A DNA stretch of 64,000 bases, taken from the NCBI GenBank assembly GCA_018436785.1, contig JAHDKR010000048.1, forward strand, positions 1 through 64,000. Direction: 5' to 3'. This document shows positions 51,526-61,830 of this stretch, piece by piece. The stretch comes from Synergistaceae bacterium. Lineage in GTDB: Bacteria; Synergistota; Synergistia; Synergistales; Aminobacteriaceae. The position numbers were made by a program, and so were the translations under genes. The notes below the pieces were generated by a model. That model saw only the letters and a program-made list of their open reading frames with translations. It was not told where the DNA came from and ran no database searches. How positions within the stretch are numbered: position 1 is the first letter of the stretch; each line of letters opens with the position of its first letter.

Positions 51526-53764
51526 GAAGAAGCGGCGGAGGGCCGGATTCGTCCGGTCCCTTCACGCCCGGGGCGTCGACGGTAAACCGCGAAACGGCGG
51601 TTCTTCCGGCGGCATCCACCAGCGAAACGGCGTGCACCCCTTTCTTGAGCGTCCAGAAGAGCGCTTCCTTTCCCTCCTGTTTTCCGGCATATTCTCCTCC
51701 CACGAACCAATAGACCGGGGCCTTGGCGCCCTCGGCCTTCAACGCCACCCTCTGATCCCCTCCGAGCGGTGTGAGAATATACCGCGAGCCGGGGAGCGGA
51801 GAGGTGATCGTCGCTTTCTGCTCCGCTTGGAGCGTCAGCGAACGGCGCAGAGCAAACTCTTCCAGTTCGGCGGGCCAGACTGTCCGTGCCGATCCGTCTC
51901 TGATGACGTGCATCGGGCACGGCACGGAGGACGAAATACCCTCAAGAGCGTAGTCCAACCTTCCTACAGGGCAGGCGGGAGCGATCGGCCGGCCCGAAAG
52001 AGCGCACACCGTGCGCATGATAACCTGCTGCGGAGGGTCGTACCACCCCGAGGGAGGGAGGCCGCGGAGGATCTCGACGATGGCGGGAGCGGCGGCCTGC
52101 GAGCCCACGAGCTCCGGATGCGCTTTCCCTGTGGGATTGCCCATCCAGACGACGAGGGTGTTGCGCGGCGTATAGGCGGCGGTCCAGGCGTCGCGGTAGC
52201 CGTACGAGGTACCTGTTTTGAAGGCGAACCACTCTTTCCCGTACTCTATCCGCTTGCCGTGCAGGGGGAGGAGTCGTCCAGTGTCTTTGAGGATATCGGC
52301 GACCAGAAACGCCGCTCCTTCGGAGACCAGCCTCCTGTGGAATGGAGGTTCGCTCGGGAGGAAACGCGGCGGGCGGCGTATCCCCAGCGTCGCCAGCATG
52401 ACGTACCCCTCCGCCATCTGAAGAACGCTCGTTTCGCACCCTCCAAGAATCAGCGAATCTCCATAATGGGGCGTGCTCTGCGTCAGGCTCAGGAAACCCG
52501 CGTTGCGAAGGAGGTCGAGCACCAGCTCCGGCCCCGCCGCCCGAAGTACCCTGACTGCCGGGACGTTGAGCGAGTCCGCGAGGGCTATCCTGGCTGAAAC
52601 CGGTCCCCTGTAGGTAAGGTCGAAGTTCCGCGGCGCCTGTCCGGAGAAGGCGAGCGGAGTGTCCGCCAGGAGCGACGCGGGGGTGAGAATTCCTTTCTCG
52701 AATGCTGCAAGATAGGCGAACGGCTTGAGCGCAGAGCCGGGGGAGCGAGGGCGGCGGGCGCAGTCGATCCAGCTTCCGGCGATTCCTCTTCCGAGTCGTC
52801 CGTTGCCCACATAGGCCAAAACATCGCCCGAATCGTTGTCCATCACGATTCCGGCGGCGGTGATCTCATCAGGCAGGGACTCCAGGGAGACGGACAGCGT
52901 CCTCTCAAGAAGTTCCTGAAGCGCGGGGTCGAGCGTCGTCTCCAGTACGCCTCCTTTTTTTCGTTCTCCAAGCGCGGCGAGGGCGAAATGAAACGCCTTC
53001 GACGGGAAAGCCCCCCGCGTATCGGGAATCCGTTCGGCTAGTGAAAGACGATACTGCTCTTCCGTGATCTTTCCCCGTTCGAAAAGCGAGGCGAGTATGG
53101 CGTCGCGCCGTTTTCTCGCGGCTCCGGGGTTCCGGTCGGGACGGTAGAGGCTCGGTCCCTTGAGCATTCCCACCAGGAGCGCCGCCTCTCCGAGGGAGAC
53201 CTCCCCGGCGCCCTTCGAGAAGTAAATTCTGGAGGCGGCTTCGACGCCCCGTATGTTGCCGCCGAACGGAGCGCGGTTCAGATAGAGTTCCAGTATCTCC
53301 TCCTTCGTGAGCATCTCCTCGAGCTTCTGCGCGGCGGTGAATTCCACCAGCTTCGTCTTCAGCGTCCGCGGGCGCGGAAAAGAGAGGCGGACGAGCTGAC
53401 TTGTGATCGTCGATGCTCCCGAAATAATCTTGCCTGCCGAGACGTTTTGCCATATAGCGCGGAGAAGCGCGGCATAGTCGATCCCGCCGTGCTCCATGAA
53501 ACGCCGGTCCTCTACCTCGACGGCGACGAACGGAAGCCATCGCCCCATCTGTTCGAGCGATACGGGAACCGACCATTCGGATTCCGGAGAGAGAAAAACG
53601 GAAAAGACCTCCCCCCTGCGGTCGAGGAGCACGGGGGAGGTCGGCCATTCAAGCACTTCGTCGATCGGAAGCGGGAGAGAAGCCTTCCAGAGAAGACCCC
53701 CTCCTGCCGCGAAAAGCAGAGCGAACAGCGTCGCGCAGAGGACGCGGCGGAGGGGGCGTTTCAT
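51509..53764 (-). CDS. pbpC: Penicillin-binding protein 1C
   Basis: A 751-residue class A penicillin-binding protein of the 1C type. An N-terminal membrane anchor is followed by a GT51 glycosyltransferase domain: [21 protein letters not shown] (catalytic Glu), [12 protein letters not shown] and the [20 protein letters not shown] segment (in outline). The transpeptidase domain has [11 protein letters not shown] (S-x-x-K), ADSLNVPAV (S-x-N) and [13 protein letters not shown] (KTG). A C-terminal Ig-like domain of the PBP1C kind (about 660-745) ends it. It polymerises or cross-links peptidoglycan. It lies 2 bases after the alpha-2-macroglobulin gene, a pairing known from many Gram-negative bacteria. 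Confidence 0.94.
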   Translation of the reverse strand: MKRPLRRVLCATLFALLFAAGGGLLWKASLPLPIDEVLEWPTSPVLLDRRGEVFSVFLSPESEWSVPVSLEQMGRWLPFVAVEVEDRRFMEHGGIDYAALLRAIWQNVSAGKIISGASTITSQLVRLSFPRPRTLKTKLVEFTAAQKLEEMLTKEEILELYLNRAPFGGNIRGVEAASRIYFSKGAGEVSLGEAALLVGMLKGPSLYRPDRNPGAARKRRDAILASLFERGKITEEQYRLSLAERIPDTRGAFPSKAFHFALAALGERKKGGVLETTLDPALQELLERTLSVSLESLPDEITAAGIVMDNDSGDVLAYVGNGRLGRGIAGSWIDCARRPRSPGSALKPFAYLAAFEKGILTPASLLADTPLAFSGQAPRNFDLTYRGPVSARIALADSLNVPAVRVLRAAGPELVLDLLRNAGFLSLTQSTPHYGDSLILGGCETSVLQMAEGYVMLATLGIRRPPRFLPSEPPFHRRLVSEGAAFLVADILKDTGRLLPLHGKRIEYGKEWFAFKTGTSYGYRDAWTAAYTPRNTLVVWMGNPTGKAHPELVGSQAAAPAIVEILRGLPPSGWYDPPQQVIMRTVCALSGRPIAPACPVGRLDYALEGISSSVPCPMHVIRDGSARTVWPAELEEFALRRSLTLQAEQKATITSPLPGSRYILTPLGGDQRVALKAEGAKAPVYWFVGGEYAGKQEGKEALFWTLKKGVHAVSLVDAAGRTAVSRFTVDAPGVKGPDESGPPPLLLNPGD

Positions 53765-53766
53765 AA

Positions 53767-56700
53767 TCAGTTGATCTCCACGGTCCCCGGGGTTCCCACG
53801 GCCGAGATGTCCGGCGCGTACATTCCCTCCGCCGCAAGGGGCGGCAGCGTGAAGGTTCCCCTGGAAACGGCGCGGATCACGTATTTGTACTCAACAGGTT
53901 TCGTCAAAAAGTCGACGAAGAGGATCAGCCTGTCGTCGCGCAGTTCCGCACGAATACCGCCCTGATCCGGGGACGTCCCTTCGCCGGTGAGCCGGAGGTT
54001 CTCGATCTCCATACCGCCCGGCAGCATATCGACGACCACCAGATCGCTCAACGCTGTTGAGGGGGTCATCGTGAGCGTCGCTGTGATCCGGTCGCCCCTG
54101 GAAAGAGGTGCGCCTTCCGCGAGCGGCTTCCCGTCACGCCCGCTCCATGTGCGTTTGAGGGCGATTCCGTTGCTCGATGGCTTCGGCGCCTTCATCGGTA
54201 CGCCGGCCGACGTCCACGCGAAGTAGGCGGTTCCCTCGCCGTCGAGCGAGAGCGTCAGCGGTCCCTGCGGAACCTCCTTCAGGCTCAGAGAAACCCGCTT
54301 TCCGTCGGTGAACGAAGCGACCGTCGCGCCGGAGGTATCCTTCACAAGCGCGGTGAACGGTTTGCGCGCCCCCCGCGTCTTCTCCATCCAACGGCCGAGC
54401 GCGAGCACGGCCATGCCGTTGTCCTGCGTTGTTCTCCATGTGCTGCTGCGGGCCTCTTCGATCAGTTTGAGGGCCAGATCGGAGGCTGTCGCCGAGAGAG
54501 GATCGACCTCGCTCCACATGAGGAGTTTCAGCGCGTTGTTCCTCGACGCTGACTCGAAGGTCGTCGACTCGCCGCCCCGGAGCGAAGGGGCGCCTGTCCC
54601 GAGTTTGCGGAGAGGTTCCGATGTTTTGGAAGCCAGTGCGTACGCGCCGGCAAGGAAGATCTTTCCGGACTCGCGGAGCGCATCGCTATGTTCGTTCAGG
54701 TGCGCCATCCACCCGAGGGGCGGTTCGCCGCGCAAAGCGAGGATATACGCCGCATACGCTTTCAGGGTCATGTTCTCCCGGTACGCAACGTCGCTCTCGT
54801 TCGCAGGAGCCAGAGGCAGCATGTTCCGGACGTTGGCGAGGGCGCTGTCGAGCAGGTCGTCGGGAACGGGAGCGCCGCCCTTCTTCGCCTCCACAAGGAA
54901 GTGCGCGGCGTACAGAGAACCCCACATCGAGGGAATCGAGCTCCCCGGCCACATGGCGAAACCGCCCGAGTAGAGCTGCATCGCGGAAATCTGACGGATT
55001 CGGAGCGCGAGCGCCGCTTTCTGCTCCTCTTCGTTCACGAGGAGCGGGTCCACATCCCGGACAAGATCGCCGAGGACGAGAAGCGGCCATGCGCCCGAAA
55101 CGGTCTGTTCCAGGCATCCGTACGGATACTGCAGAAGGAAGGAGGCCGCGCCCGCGAGATCGAGCATCGGAAGATCGGAGAGCAGAAGCCGCCCCTCCTC
55201 AGTTCCGGGGAACCAGTCCCTTGGAATCTCTATCGATCCCTGTCCTCCGCCGCGCACCACGCCCGAACCCGAGAGCGCGATTCTCGGGAAGGCGGGACGC
55301 ACCGGCAGATCGAGATTCTGTGTGAAAGAGCCGTCTTCCCACTGCGTTTCGACCGTCAGGTAGGTCGTTCCCGCTTCGTCGCCGGCCTTGAACGGCACGC
55401 TGAAAAGCGCTTCGCCTCCGGCGGCAAGGTTTGCAACGAACTCTTTCTTTCCTGTGAGCGCAAGGGGACCGTCGATCCCCACCTTCACCGAGACCTGCTT
55501 CTCGCCGGACGCTGAGGAGAATATCTTCAGCGGAGCGTGGAACGTGTCTCCGGGGGAGACGGCGCGCGGCAACGAGAGTTCCGTGGTGATGTCGCGCGCT
55601 ATCGCGACGAACTTCTCTCCCTTGCCGAACGATTTTCCAGCGGAGGCGACAGCCATGAGCCGTCCTTTACCGCTGAACTCGGGCACGTCGAACGTCGCCT
55701 CGAAAGCGCCGTTTTCATCGGTCGGGACGCTCCCAAGGAAGAGCGAGAGCATCCTGAACGTCCGTGCGGAGACCGGGGACATTCCCGCGCGAAGCGCCGC
55801 CATGGCCTCTTCGCCTGCGCCGCCGCCCGCCTTGAGGAGCGGCGTCTCTCTTGATTCCAACGGGAGCAGCTGGTCGTACAGATCGTAGACCGAAACTCCC
55901 TGCGCGCGTTTCGCCATGAAGAAGGCCCACGGGTCCGGCGTCCTGTACCCTGTGAGCGAGAGGATTCCCTCGTCCACAAGGAAGAGGACCACCTCGCCCT
56001 TGCGGGGCGCTCCCGAACCGTCGGTCAGCGTGCCGTTCACTTTCAGCGGTTCGTCCGGGAGCGTGCGTTCGGGGCTCAGCAGAGCGATGTCGAGATGGTA
56101 TTCCTTACGCTCCACCGGGATGGAGAGCGTGCCGATCGCCCGGTGGTTTCCCCACTCTTCACCCTCGACGACGGGCCGGATCACGGAAGCCGTTATATAG
56201 GCGTTCGGAATCATGTCGTCGGTGACGGGAACCTGAAGATTCACCTCGCCTTTCTTCAGAGAGACAACTTTTCGGAAAAGTTCCCTGTTTGTTTCGACGG
56301 TAACCAGGAGGTTCCCCTCGAAGGGGCTTCGGAGCGTGACTGTCGCCTTTTCTCCCGGTTCGTAGCTCTTCTTGTCCGCGGTCACCACAACGCGGTCGAG
56401 CAGCGTGGAGCCGCTTGCGCCGCCGCCGTAGGGAGTCCAAGCGTAGAGCGTCGACGACGCCATGCTGTTGGACGTTTCGTCGGAGATTTTGACGACGTAC
56501 TCGCCGTCGATCTTCGGTGTGAAGGAGAACGAGCCGATACCGTCCGCGAATTCCACGCCCCCTTGAGCGTGCGGGACAAGTTCCCGCTGCATCTGCATCC
56601 TCGTCTGGTTGCCCGTACGGACGAGGTTATAGTGGCGCTGGACAAGGAAAACCTCGGCAACTGCGATTTCGAGATCCGATGCTTTGCCCTCCGGCGTTAC

Positions 56701-59091
56701 TGCCGCAACTCGGACCGCGATCTCCTTACCGGGAACGATATCCCCTTTAGGCGACTCGATACCCAAATAGACGGGGTAGGGGTGGAAGGGGAGCCTCACG
56801 GAGGTCGGGACCCATCGTCCGCTTTCCTCCATCACCCTGACGAAGAATGAGAGATCGATAGCCGCCGGGGGAAGCCAGCCTTCAGGTCCGGAGAAGGAGA
56901 GCGTTCCCTTCCCCGTCTCGTCGAGTGTGCCGGACCCGACGAAGTCCGTCATGCTCTCGAACGTGCGCTCCATATCGCCGAAGGTGAACGCGTTCCACCC
57001 CTCGGGACGGAACGGCGCTGCAACGGCGCGTACTTCTCCCTCGAAGACGAGTCCGGACGCAGGAGCGCCGAAGAGATACGAAGAGGAGACGTCGATGGTC
57101 AGCGTATCCCCCGCGGCCAGGAAGGAGGCGTCGGGGACGGCCTTCACTTCGAGGCGGGGAGCGACGAAGTCCTCCACGAAAAACTCGGTTCTTCCAAGAG
57201 GCGCGTTTTCTCCTCCGGGAAGGGCAATCACCGCGCTGTACATGCCTGTGGGGGAAGCGGGCGCAAGACGGGCGGAGAAGGAGGCTATCCCTTCGGAAGA
57301 GAGCAGCGCGGTTCCGCGCGCGACTTCGCGCCCAAGAGACGAACGCACGACGTACACCACGGGGAACGGCTCCGGGGGCAGCAGGTCTTTTGTCCGCACG
57401 AGCGCGGAGAAGTCCACGTTCTCGCCCGGGCGGAAGACGCCCCTCGGCGCGAAGAGCAGCGCGTCGTATTTGTCGGTCCAGGGGCGTCCGTCGATATCGA
57501 AGCCCGTATCCGCCAAAAGATTGCTCTCAAGCTTCAGGAATGAGATATCGTCTCCCTTTTCGACCGTCACGATGGCCGGAAGAAGCTGCTCGTCCCAAGG
57601 TTCGGCGCCCTGTTTCGTCCACAGACCGTTTTCGTCGGTGGAACCGCTCGCGAGAAGCTGGTTGCTCTTCGAGTAGACGCGAACCGTCGCGTCCTTGACG
57701 GGCTCGATCCCGAGGATGGAGTTCACCCACACGGTGATCCCGTTCGCCCAGACCCTGGCGACGATGCCCAGGTCGGTCACGGCGACCAGCTGTTCAGTGT
57801 CCGCCCAGTATTCGCCTGACGACTCGGACGCCGTCAGCAGGAAGACGCCCTTCGCCTCTCCGGCCAGTTCGCGCAGGTCGATGGCGCGCCGCACGGTTTC
57901 GTTGAGGTCCCCCTCGGGGCGCGCTGTGCGAGTGGCGACTCTCCGGGCAAGGTCTCTGGGTATGGAGTAGTTCGACATCGCCATGGAGACCGGGATGTTG
58001 TTCTCGTACAAACGCCACAGGTTGAGCGTGATCTCCTCGATGTTCACTGATTCAATGGGAATCCGCAGATCGCCTGCGGGAGAGAGGAAGGTCCCACCGG
58101 CCGGGAAGGCGAGGGACGGGTAGTAGTCGGGGAAGATGACCGCCCTCTTGAACTCCTGTTCGAGCGCCTTGCCCTCTTTGGTGGGAAGTCCCTTTTTGAT
58201 GGTCAATTCCACTCGCTGTTTGGGCTTGAAGTCGCCGAGGATCGTGAAGCCGTTGTACCCCGGGTCGATGCTGATCTCCGTCGCGGGCGAGATTTCGATG
58301 AACTTGGAGACGACCGACATATCCGCGCCCACGGAGGTGTTCACATTGATGACGCTTGTCGCGGGATACCGTGTGTCCGCGTAGACGCTGCGGATCTCCA
58401 GCTTTCTGGTGACCGCGATCTCGTGCCGGATTTCCTGTTCTATTCCCAGAGGACCGGCGTCGCTTGTCAGCCCGGGAGAGAGAACGAGCGCAATTTTTCC
58501 CCCTTCGAAGGAGTTTGTTGTCAGGCGGACTGTTGATGAAGGAGCCTGTCCGGCGGGGGAGTATCCCATCTGCTGCCGCTGTTCGTTCAGCAGCGAGAGA
58601 AAACCGCGCAGCCTGAACGGCGAGACGGGGAGGTTGAACTTCAGTTCGATCACGACATTGTTGCTCTCGGTGAAGTCGATCTGTTGCGCCCTCAGGAGCT
58701 TCAGCGGTTCGGTGAAGAATTCGAAGCTCTGCTTTCCGGAGAGCCGCCGTCCCTTCGCGTCCTGCAGCGACTCCTTGGCGGTCGCGCGGTATCGCGTCGC
58801 CTGCTGGAGATTCGCCACGGGAGTGAAGACGAACGTCTTCTGATCCGTCCATTTGCCCGCTCCGCGTATGGACGGTGAAAATTCAACCGGTATATGCTGC
58901 TGCGGCGCGGTCTTGCCGACGAGGCTCTTCTCCACGACCGGCTGCGAGAAGGCGATCTTTACCGGCATCCTGCCTTTGACCATTCCTCCCGGAGAAAACG
59001 AGAGTATGGTGAAATCATCTGCCGCTAAAGCACCGTACGCTCCGCCGAAGAGCAAGACAATCGCGAGAAGCGCCACAAAAAACTTTCTCAT
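53767..59091 (-). CDS. Bacterial alpha-2-macroglobulin with thioester motif
   Basis: A 1774-residue exported protein of the alpha-2-macroglobulin (YfhM) family. ATG 59091 is chosen because GGAG lies 9 bases before it. The signal peptide (FVALLAIVLLFGGAYGALA) lacks a lipobox, unlike the E. coli lipoprotein. Many macroglobulin beta domains follow (MG domains through about residue 1200). The thioester site is intact at Cys1326 in YPYGCLEQTV, inside the thioester helical domain (AGAASFLLQYPYGCLEQ in outline). A C-terminal receptor-type domain closes it. Such proteins trap attacking proteases in the periplasm and pair with PBP1C, probably guarding the wall after breaching. It is the first gene of the two-gene unit with pbpC. 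Confidence 0.94.
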   Translation of the reverse strand: MRKFFVALLAIVLLFGGAYGALAADDFTILSFSPGGMVKGRMPVKIAFSQPVVEKSLVGKTAPQQHIPVEFSPSIRGAGKWTDQKTFVFTPVANLQQATRYRATAKESLQDAKGRRLSGKQSFEFFTEPLKLLRAQQIDFTESNNVVIELKFNLPVSPFRLRGFLSLLNEQRQQMGYSPAGQAPSSTVRLTTNSFEGGKIALVLSPGLTSDAGPLGIEQEIRHEIAVTRKLEIRSVYADTRYPATSVINVNTSVGADMSVVSKFIEISPATEISIDPGYNGFTILGDFKPKQRVELTIKKGLPTKEGKALEQEFKRAVIFPDYYPSLAFPAGGTFLSPAGDLRIPIESVNIEEITLNLWRLYENNIPVSMAMSNYSIPRDLARRVATRTARPEGDLNETVRRAIDLRELAGEAKGVFLLTASESSGEYWADTEQLVAVTDLGIVARVWANGITVWVNSILGIEPVKDATVRVYSKSNQLLASGSTDENGLWTKQGAEPWDEQLLPAIVTVEKGDDISFLKLESNLLADTGFDIDGRPWTDKYDALLFAPRGVFRPGENVDFSALVRTKDLLPPEPFPVVYVVRSSLGREVARGTALLSSEGIASFSARLAPASPTGMYSAVIALPGGENAPLGRTEFFVEDFVAPRLEVKAVPDASFLAAGDTLTIDVSSSYLFGAPASGLVFEGEVRAVAAPFRPEGWNAFTFGDMERTFESMTDFVGSGTLDETGKGTLSFSGPEGWLPPAAIDLSFFVRVMEESGRWVPTSVRLPFHPYPVYLGIESPKGDIVPGKEIAVRVAAVTPEGKASDLEIAVAEVFLVQRHYNLVRTGNQTRMQMQRELVPHAQGGVEFADGIGSFSFTPKIDGEYVVKISDETSNSMASSTLYAWTPYGGGASGSTLLDRVVVTADKKSYEPGEKATVTLRSPFEGNLLVTVETNRELFRKVVSLKKGEVNLQVPVTDDMIPNAYITASVIRPVVEGEEWGNHRAIGTLSIPVERKEYHLDIALLSPERTLPDEPLKVNGTLTDGSGAPRKGEVVLFLVDEGILSLTGYRTPDPWAFFMAKRAQGVSVYDLYDQLLPLESRETPLLKAGGGAGEEAMAALRAGMSPVSARTFRMLSLFLGSVPTDENGAFEATFDVPEFSGKGRLMAVASAGKSFGKGEKFVAIARDITTELSLPRAVSPGDTFHAPLKIFSSASGEKQVSVKVGIDGPLALTGKKEFVANLAAGGEALFSVPFKAGDEAGTTYLTVETQWEDGSFTQNLDLPVRPAFPRIALSGSGVVRGGGQGSIEIPRDWFPGTEEGRLLLSDLPMLDLAGAASFLLQYPYGCLEQTVSGAWPLLVLGDLVRDVDPLLVNEEEQKAALALRIRQISAMQLYSGGFAMWPGSSIPSMWGSLYAAHFLVEAKKGGAPVPDDLLDSALANVRNMLPLAPANESDVAYRENMTLKAYAAYILALRGEPPLGWMAHLNEHSDALRESGKIFLAGAYALASKTSEPLRKLGTGAPSLRGGESTTFESASRNNALKLLMWSEVDPLSATASDLALKLIEEARSSTWRTTQDNGMAVLALGRWMEKTRGARKPFTALVKDTSGATVASFTDGKRVSLSLKEVPQGPLTLSLDGEGTAYFAWTSAGVPMKAPKPSSNGIALKRTWSGRDGKPLAEGAPLSRGDRITATLTMTPSTALSDLVVVDMLPGGMEIENLRLTGEGTSPDQGGIRAELRDDRLILFVDFLTKPVEYKYVIRAVSRGTFTLPPLAAEGMYAPDISAVGTPGTVEIN

Positions 59092-59385
59092 ATGTATCAT
59101 CTCCTTTTTCTCTGGTCTATATGGTAGTGCGCCGTGCATGTTGTTGCTTTTTGAATTATACCTCGAATCGCGGTGAAGAGGGTATGCGAAAGAGACGAAT
59201 ACGAAATACACGCGATCCTCTATAGAAAAACGGAGAGAAGACATTCTGTGCCGGGCTGTTGCGTTCACCCAAAACAATGGGTTTCTGCAATCGCGCAGAC
59301 CGAGTACGTCTTTCTCCCCGCTCTTCATCCGAGGGGCTTCGGTGTTGGAGCCTTCCCCTCATGCGTATAGTGTTTTTTTACTAAG

Positions 59386-60498
59386 CTATTCCCTGAATTT
59401 CAGGCTCGACAACCACTCTTTTACCTGATCTTCGTACTCCTCGAAAGAGTCTGCTGTTACCGACACGTGGATTCGGAACAGCCAAGAATCAGTGAAAAGG
59501 AAGAGATCAATGACCTTGCGGGTATCCTCGTTTTCTCCAGTCGTGAACTCAGCCCCGGCGACGGGGTAGGAGTACAGCTTTGCAAAATCGTCAAGAGAGG
59601 GGGTAATCTCTATTTTCTCTTCCTCTATCCCTTCAAATTCGGCGACAAGCTTCCCGAGCGTTTGTGGCGTCACCTGTTCGCCTTCGGTATTCGTGACAGG
59701 CAGTCTTTCCACGACGAGCGCAACGACGCCTGCGTCCAGGATGCGCGTAAACGAGGCAACGCCTTCGTCGTTCATCTGGAAATCGACGACTTCCGCTTCC
59801 GCGGGGAAGTTGGGAACCTCGATCCACAATCCCTCCACAGTCTCGTCGGAAACCTGTCCCTCATTATCGTAATACTCTGTTTCCATGCTGAGGATCGCCC
59901 AGGTATCCTTGCCGCCGAATTTATGCGGTTTCGCAAGCGCCTCGAAGGAGCCGAGCAGATCGTTTTCGTCCTCCGCGTTGTAGATCTCCCCGCGCATGAC
60001 GATCTGTCCTTTTATGTTCTTCTCTGCTTCGCTGACTCTTGCGTAATACACCGCCTCTCCGTCGGCGCCTTCGAAGTGGTAGAGCTTCCCGTCGAAAAAG
60101 TACGGCGGATCCGATTCCGTCACGCTCACGAGTTTCTTATAGTCGACGTCGAAATACTTTTTAATGGTCTCGGCGACGTACTTCCCTTCAATAACAAGGG
60201 ATCCCCACTCGCAATCCTTCTTTTTGCACTGACTGATTCTGCTCTTGAAGTTGTTGACGTAGTTGTGCCGGATGCCGAAGCGTATCATATCGGCGGGGTC
60301 ACTCTCGTTCGTCAGCTCTTTTGCGTCGAAACTCATAAAACCCAGTTCCGTGAAGTTCGAAAGGAATGTACTCATTTTTTTCATCTCGGCGCTTGAATAC
60401 CCTTTGTCCGCCGCGGCGAACGTAACGCAGCAAGTGAAGACGAGGAGCGTGCAGGCGAGCAGAATTGCGAAAAGCCGCTTGCTGTTGATTCGAACCAT
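59386..60498 (-). CDS. Exported protein of unknown function
   Basis: A 370-residue protein with a signal peptide (LFAILLACTLLVFTCCVTFA). ATG 60498 has AGGTGG 5 bases before it; a start three codons earlier is less likely. The mature protein is acidic and mixed alpha/beta: FLSNFTELGFMSFDAKEL near the start, FDGKLYHFEGADGEAVYYARV in the middle, and a C-terminal part resembling a small exported domain (LFLFTDSWLFRIHVSVTA, then EEYEDQVKEWLSSLKF). Two cysteines (SQCKKKDCEW) could form a disulfide. I do not recognise the family. It stands alone downstream of the small membrane protein gene. Confidence 0.82.
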   Translation of the reverse strand: MVRINSKRLFAILLACTLLVFTCCVTFAAADKGYSSAEMKKMSTFLSNFTELGFMSFDAKELTNESDPADMIRFGIRHNYVNNFKSRISQCKKKDCEWGSLVIEGKYVAETIKKYFDVDYKKLVSVTESDPPYFFDGKLYHFEGADGEAVYYARVSEAEKNIKGQIVMRGEIYNAEDENDLLGSFEALAKPHKFGGKDTWAILSMETEYYDNEGQVSDETVEGLWIEVPNFPAEAEVVDFQMNDEGVASFTRILDAGVVALVVERLPVTNTEGEQVTPQTLGKLVAEFEGIEEEKIEITPSLDDFAKLYSYPVAGAEFTTGENEDTRKVIDLFLFTDSWLFRIHVSVTADSFEEYEDQVKEWLSSLKFRE

Positions 60499-60586
60499 GT
60501 GAACCACCTCTTCTTAATTTAATGTTATTCAGTTGTACCTAGACTCTACGGAAAGGCGGTTACTGTCAGCCTTTTCCCGTACTCGC

Positions 60587-60772
60587 TTATTCTACCGAAG
60601 CAACAAAGAAAAAAGTCGCCGCAGTGTACGTTAACGCAAGAGCTCCCAGGAGAGCGAAGAAAATACCTGTGAAGATTCGTACACTGTTGTTGCGCTTTCC
60701 CGCTTTGAGAAAAGAGAACGCCGAAGCTGACGCGAAGAGAACGAACAGAAGCGCTGCTACCCAGAGCTGCAT
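60587..60772 (-). CDS. Small two-helix membrane protein
   Basis: A predicted 61-residue protein that is nearly all hydrophobic: one helix at residues 3-20 (LWVAALLFVLFASASAFSF) and a second at about 31-58, joined by a basic loop (KAGKRNN). I see no ribosome site at its ATG, but it begins 16 bases after the stop of the DUF1036-like gene, so translational coupling is possible. No family recognised. The call rests on composition and position only. Confidence 0.5.
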   Translation of the reverse strand: MQLWVAALLFVLFASASAFSFLKAGKRNNSVRIFTGIFFALLGALALTYTAATFFFVASVE

Positions 60773-60788
60773 ACCGTTCGCCGCGCCG

Positions 60789-61259
60789 TCAGGGATTGAA
60801 CGTCAGGGTTGCTACCGCGTCCGTATTTTGATTTCCCACTCTTTTTAAATTGACTTTGCGGAAGCCTACCGCAATCCCACCCCGGATAGGGTCGTCAGGA
60901 TGCCCTGAGAACGCCTTAGTGGGATGAATAATCACATCCAGCATGTCCCCCGACCATATAACTTTTTTCCCGTTTCGCATCGTTCCTTGTGCGTAGAATC
61001 CAAATCCGTCCCATGTCAATGAAGCGATTGCATCCCCCAGGGTAATAACTCTCGATTCGTCTGGTTTGACGACGTACCACCCCTTTCTCTGATCCTCTGG
61101 GAAATCGAATCCGCTCCAGCAAAAAGCGACTGCTATGGAGTGTGATCTATTGTTGTTTAAAGTTATTTTAATCCATGCTTCTGCCGCAGAAACGCACTGC
61201 GCAGCAAAAAGCGCCGCGAACACACATACACCCGCCGTTTTCAACAGTGTCTTTTTCAT
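60789..61259 (-). CDS. Exported DUF1036-like protein
   Basis: A 156-residue protein with a signal peptide (AGVCVFAALFAAQCVSA). The mature part resembles DUF1036, a small periplasmic beta domain of unknown role: a strand with ITLNNNRSHSIAVAFCW, then RKGWYVVKPDESRVITLGDA and FGFYAQGTMRNGKKVIW. DUF1036 proteins often carry a GWW-x-x-x-P-G/D-x-x-x-x-v signature, here GWYVVKPDES. AGAGAGG precedes the start. It is followed closely by the two-helix membrane protein. Confidence 0.78.
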   Translation of the reverse strand: MKKTLLKTAGVCVFAALFAAQCVSAAEAWIKITLNNNRSHSIAVAFCWSGFDFPEDQRKGWYVVKPDESRVITLGDAIASLTWDGFGFYAQGTMRNGKKVIWSGDMLDVIIHPTKAFSGHPDDPIRGGIAVGFRKVNLKRVGNQNTDAVATLTFNP

Positions 61260-61425
61260 GGTATTCCTCTCTTTTCATACCTTATCGGCTGGGTATCGAT
61301 ACGAACAGCATCTCCTCCAGCGCCCTTCGAATACCTAAACAGAAAAGCGGCGCAATGCTCGGAATGGAACTCAGAGCAGTCTCCTTGGGTGCACATCCGT
61401 GACAAGAACGAGCCGTGCCAAGGGT

Positions 61426-61713
61426 CTATTTCCCATCCGTGGGATACCTGCCCGTCCTGTCCACAAGAACAAGGTCCATGAAGTCGATCGCCGAAATCCT
61501 GACCTTCACCGCATCATTCGTCCCGAACGTGATGAAGTTTCCGTCCGTGGAGGCCGTGACGAAGAGTTTTTCGTCTTTCAGCGCGCCGAAACGTATTGTA
61601 TTAAGCCTGGAGGCGAAATCGAATTCAATACGGGTGTCCGTTGTCATCTCAACTTCGAGCTTGTACCCCGGCAGGGCTTTGACGCTTCTGATATATCCTG
61701 TTTGTACCCTCAT
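61426..61713 (-). CDS. Small protein, possibly DUF2442-like
   Basis: A 95-residue cytoplasmic protein. ATG 61713 follows GGGGTG by about 8 bases; the open frame is 14 codons longer without a start signal. The sequence (VQTGYIRSVKALPGYKLEVEM, then FDFASRLNTIRFGALKD and GNFITFG) has the layout of the small beta domain DUF2442, in which a conserved L-x-V-x-F strand is followed by an RF-x-x-L segment. That match is tentative. No toxin or antitoxin partner is seen beside it. It lies 117 bases downstream of the LuxR-type regulator gene. Confidence 0.65.
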   Translation of the reverse strand: MRVQTGYIRSVKALPGYKLEVEMTTDTRIEFDFASRLNTIRFGALKDEKLFVTASTDGNFITFGTNDAVKVRISAIDFMDLVLVDRTGRYPTDGK

Positions 61714-61830
61714 TTTCTCACACCCCTGTAGAAGAGCCTTTCCCGCAGAGTCCATGAGTATTTTGAAGGAAAACTGCTTGTTCTACACCCCCTCTTTCGG
61801 GGGGGAACGGGGGGTGGTGTTCTACGCTCG

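Noticed and set aside
61256-61396. A 46-codon cysteine-containing frame on the minus strand that ends in an ATGA overlap with the DUF1036-like gene
   Set aside because: The overlap looks like translational coupling, but there is no ribosome site at its ATG and no recognisable features. I kept it only as a note.
61785-61822. Runs of C and G between the DUF2442-like gene and the regulator gene, resembling a hairpin
   Set aside because: The stem is possible (CCCCC around GAAAGA), but there is no T-run in either direction; it may be simple low-complexity sequence.
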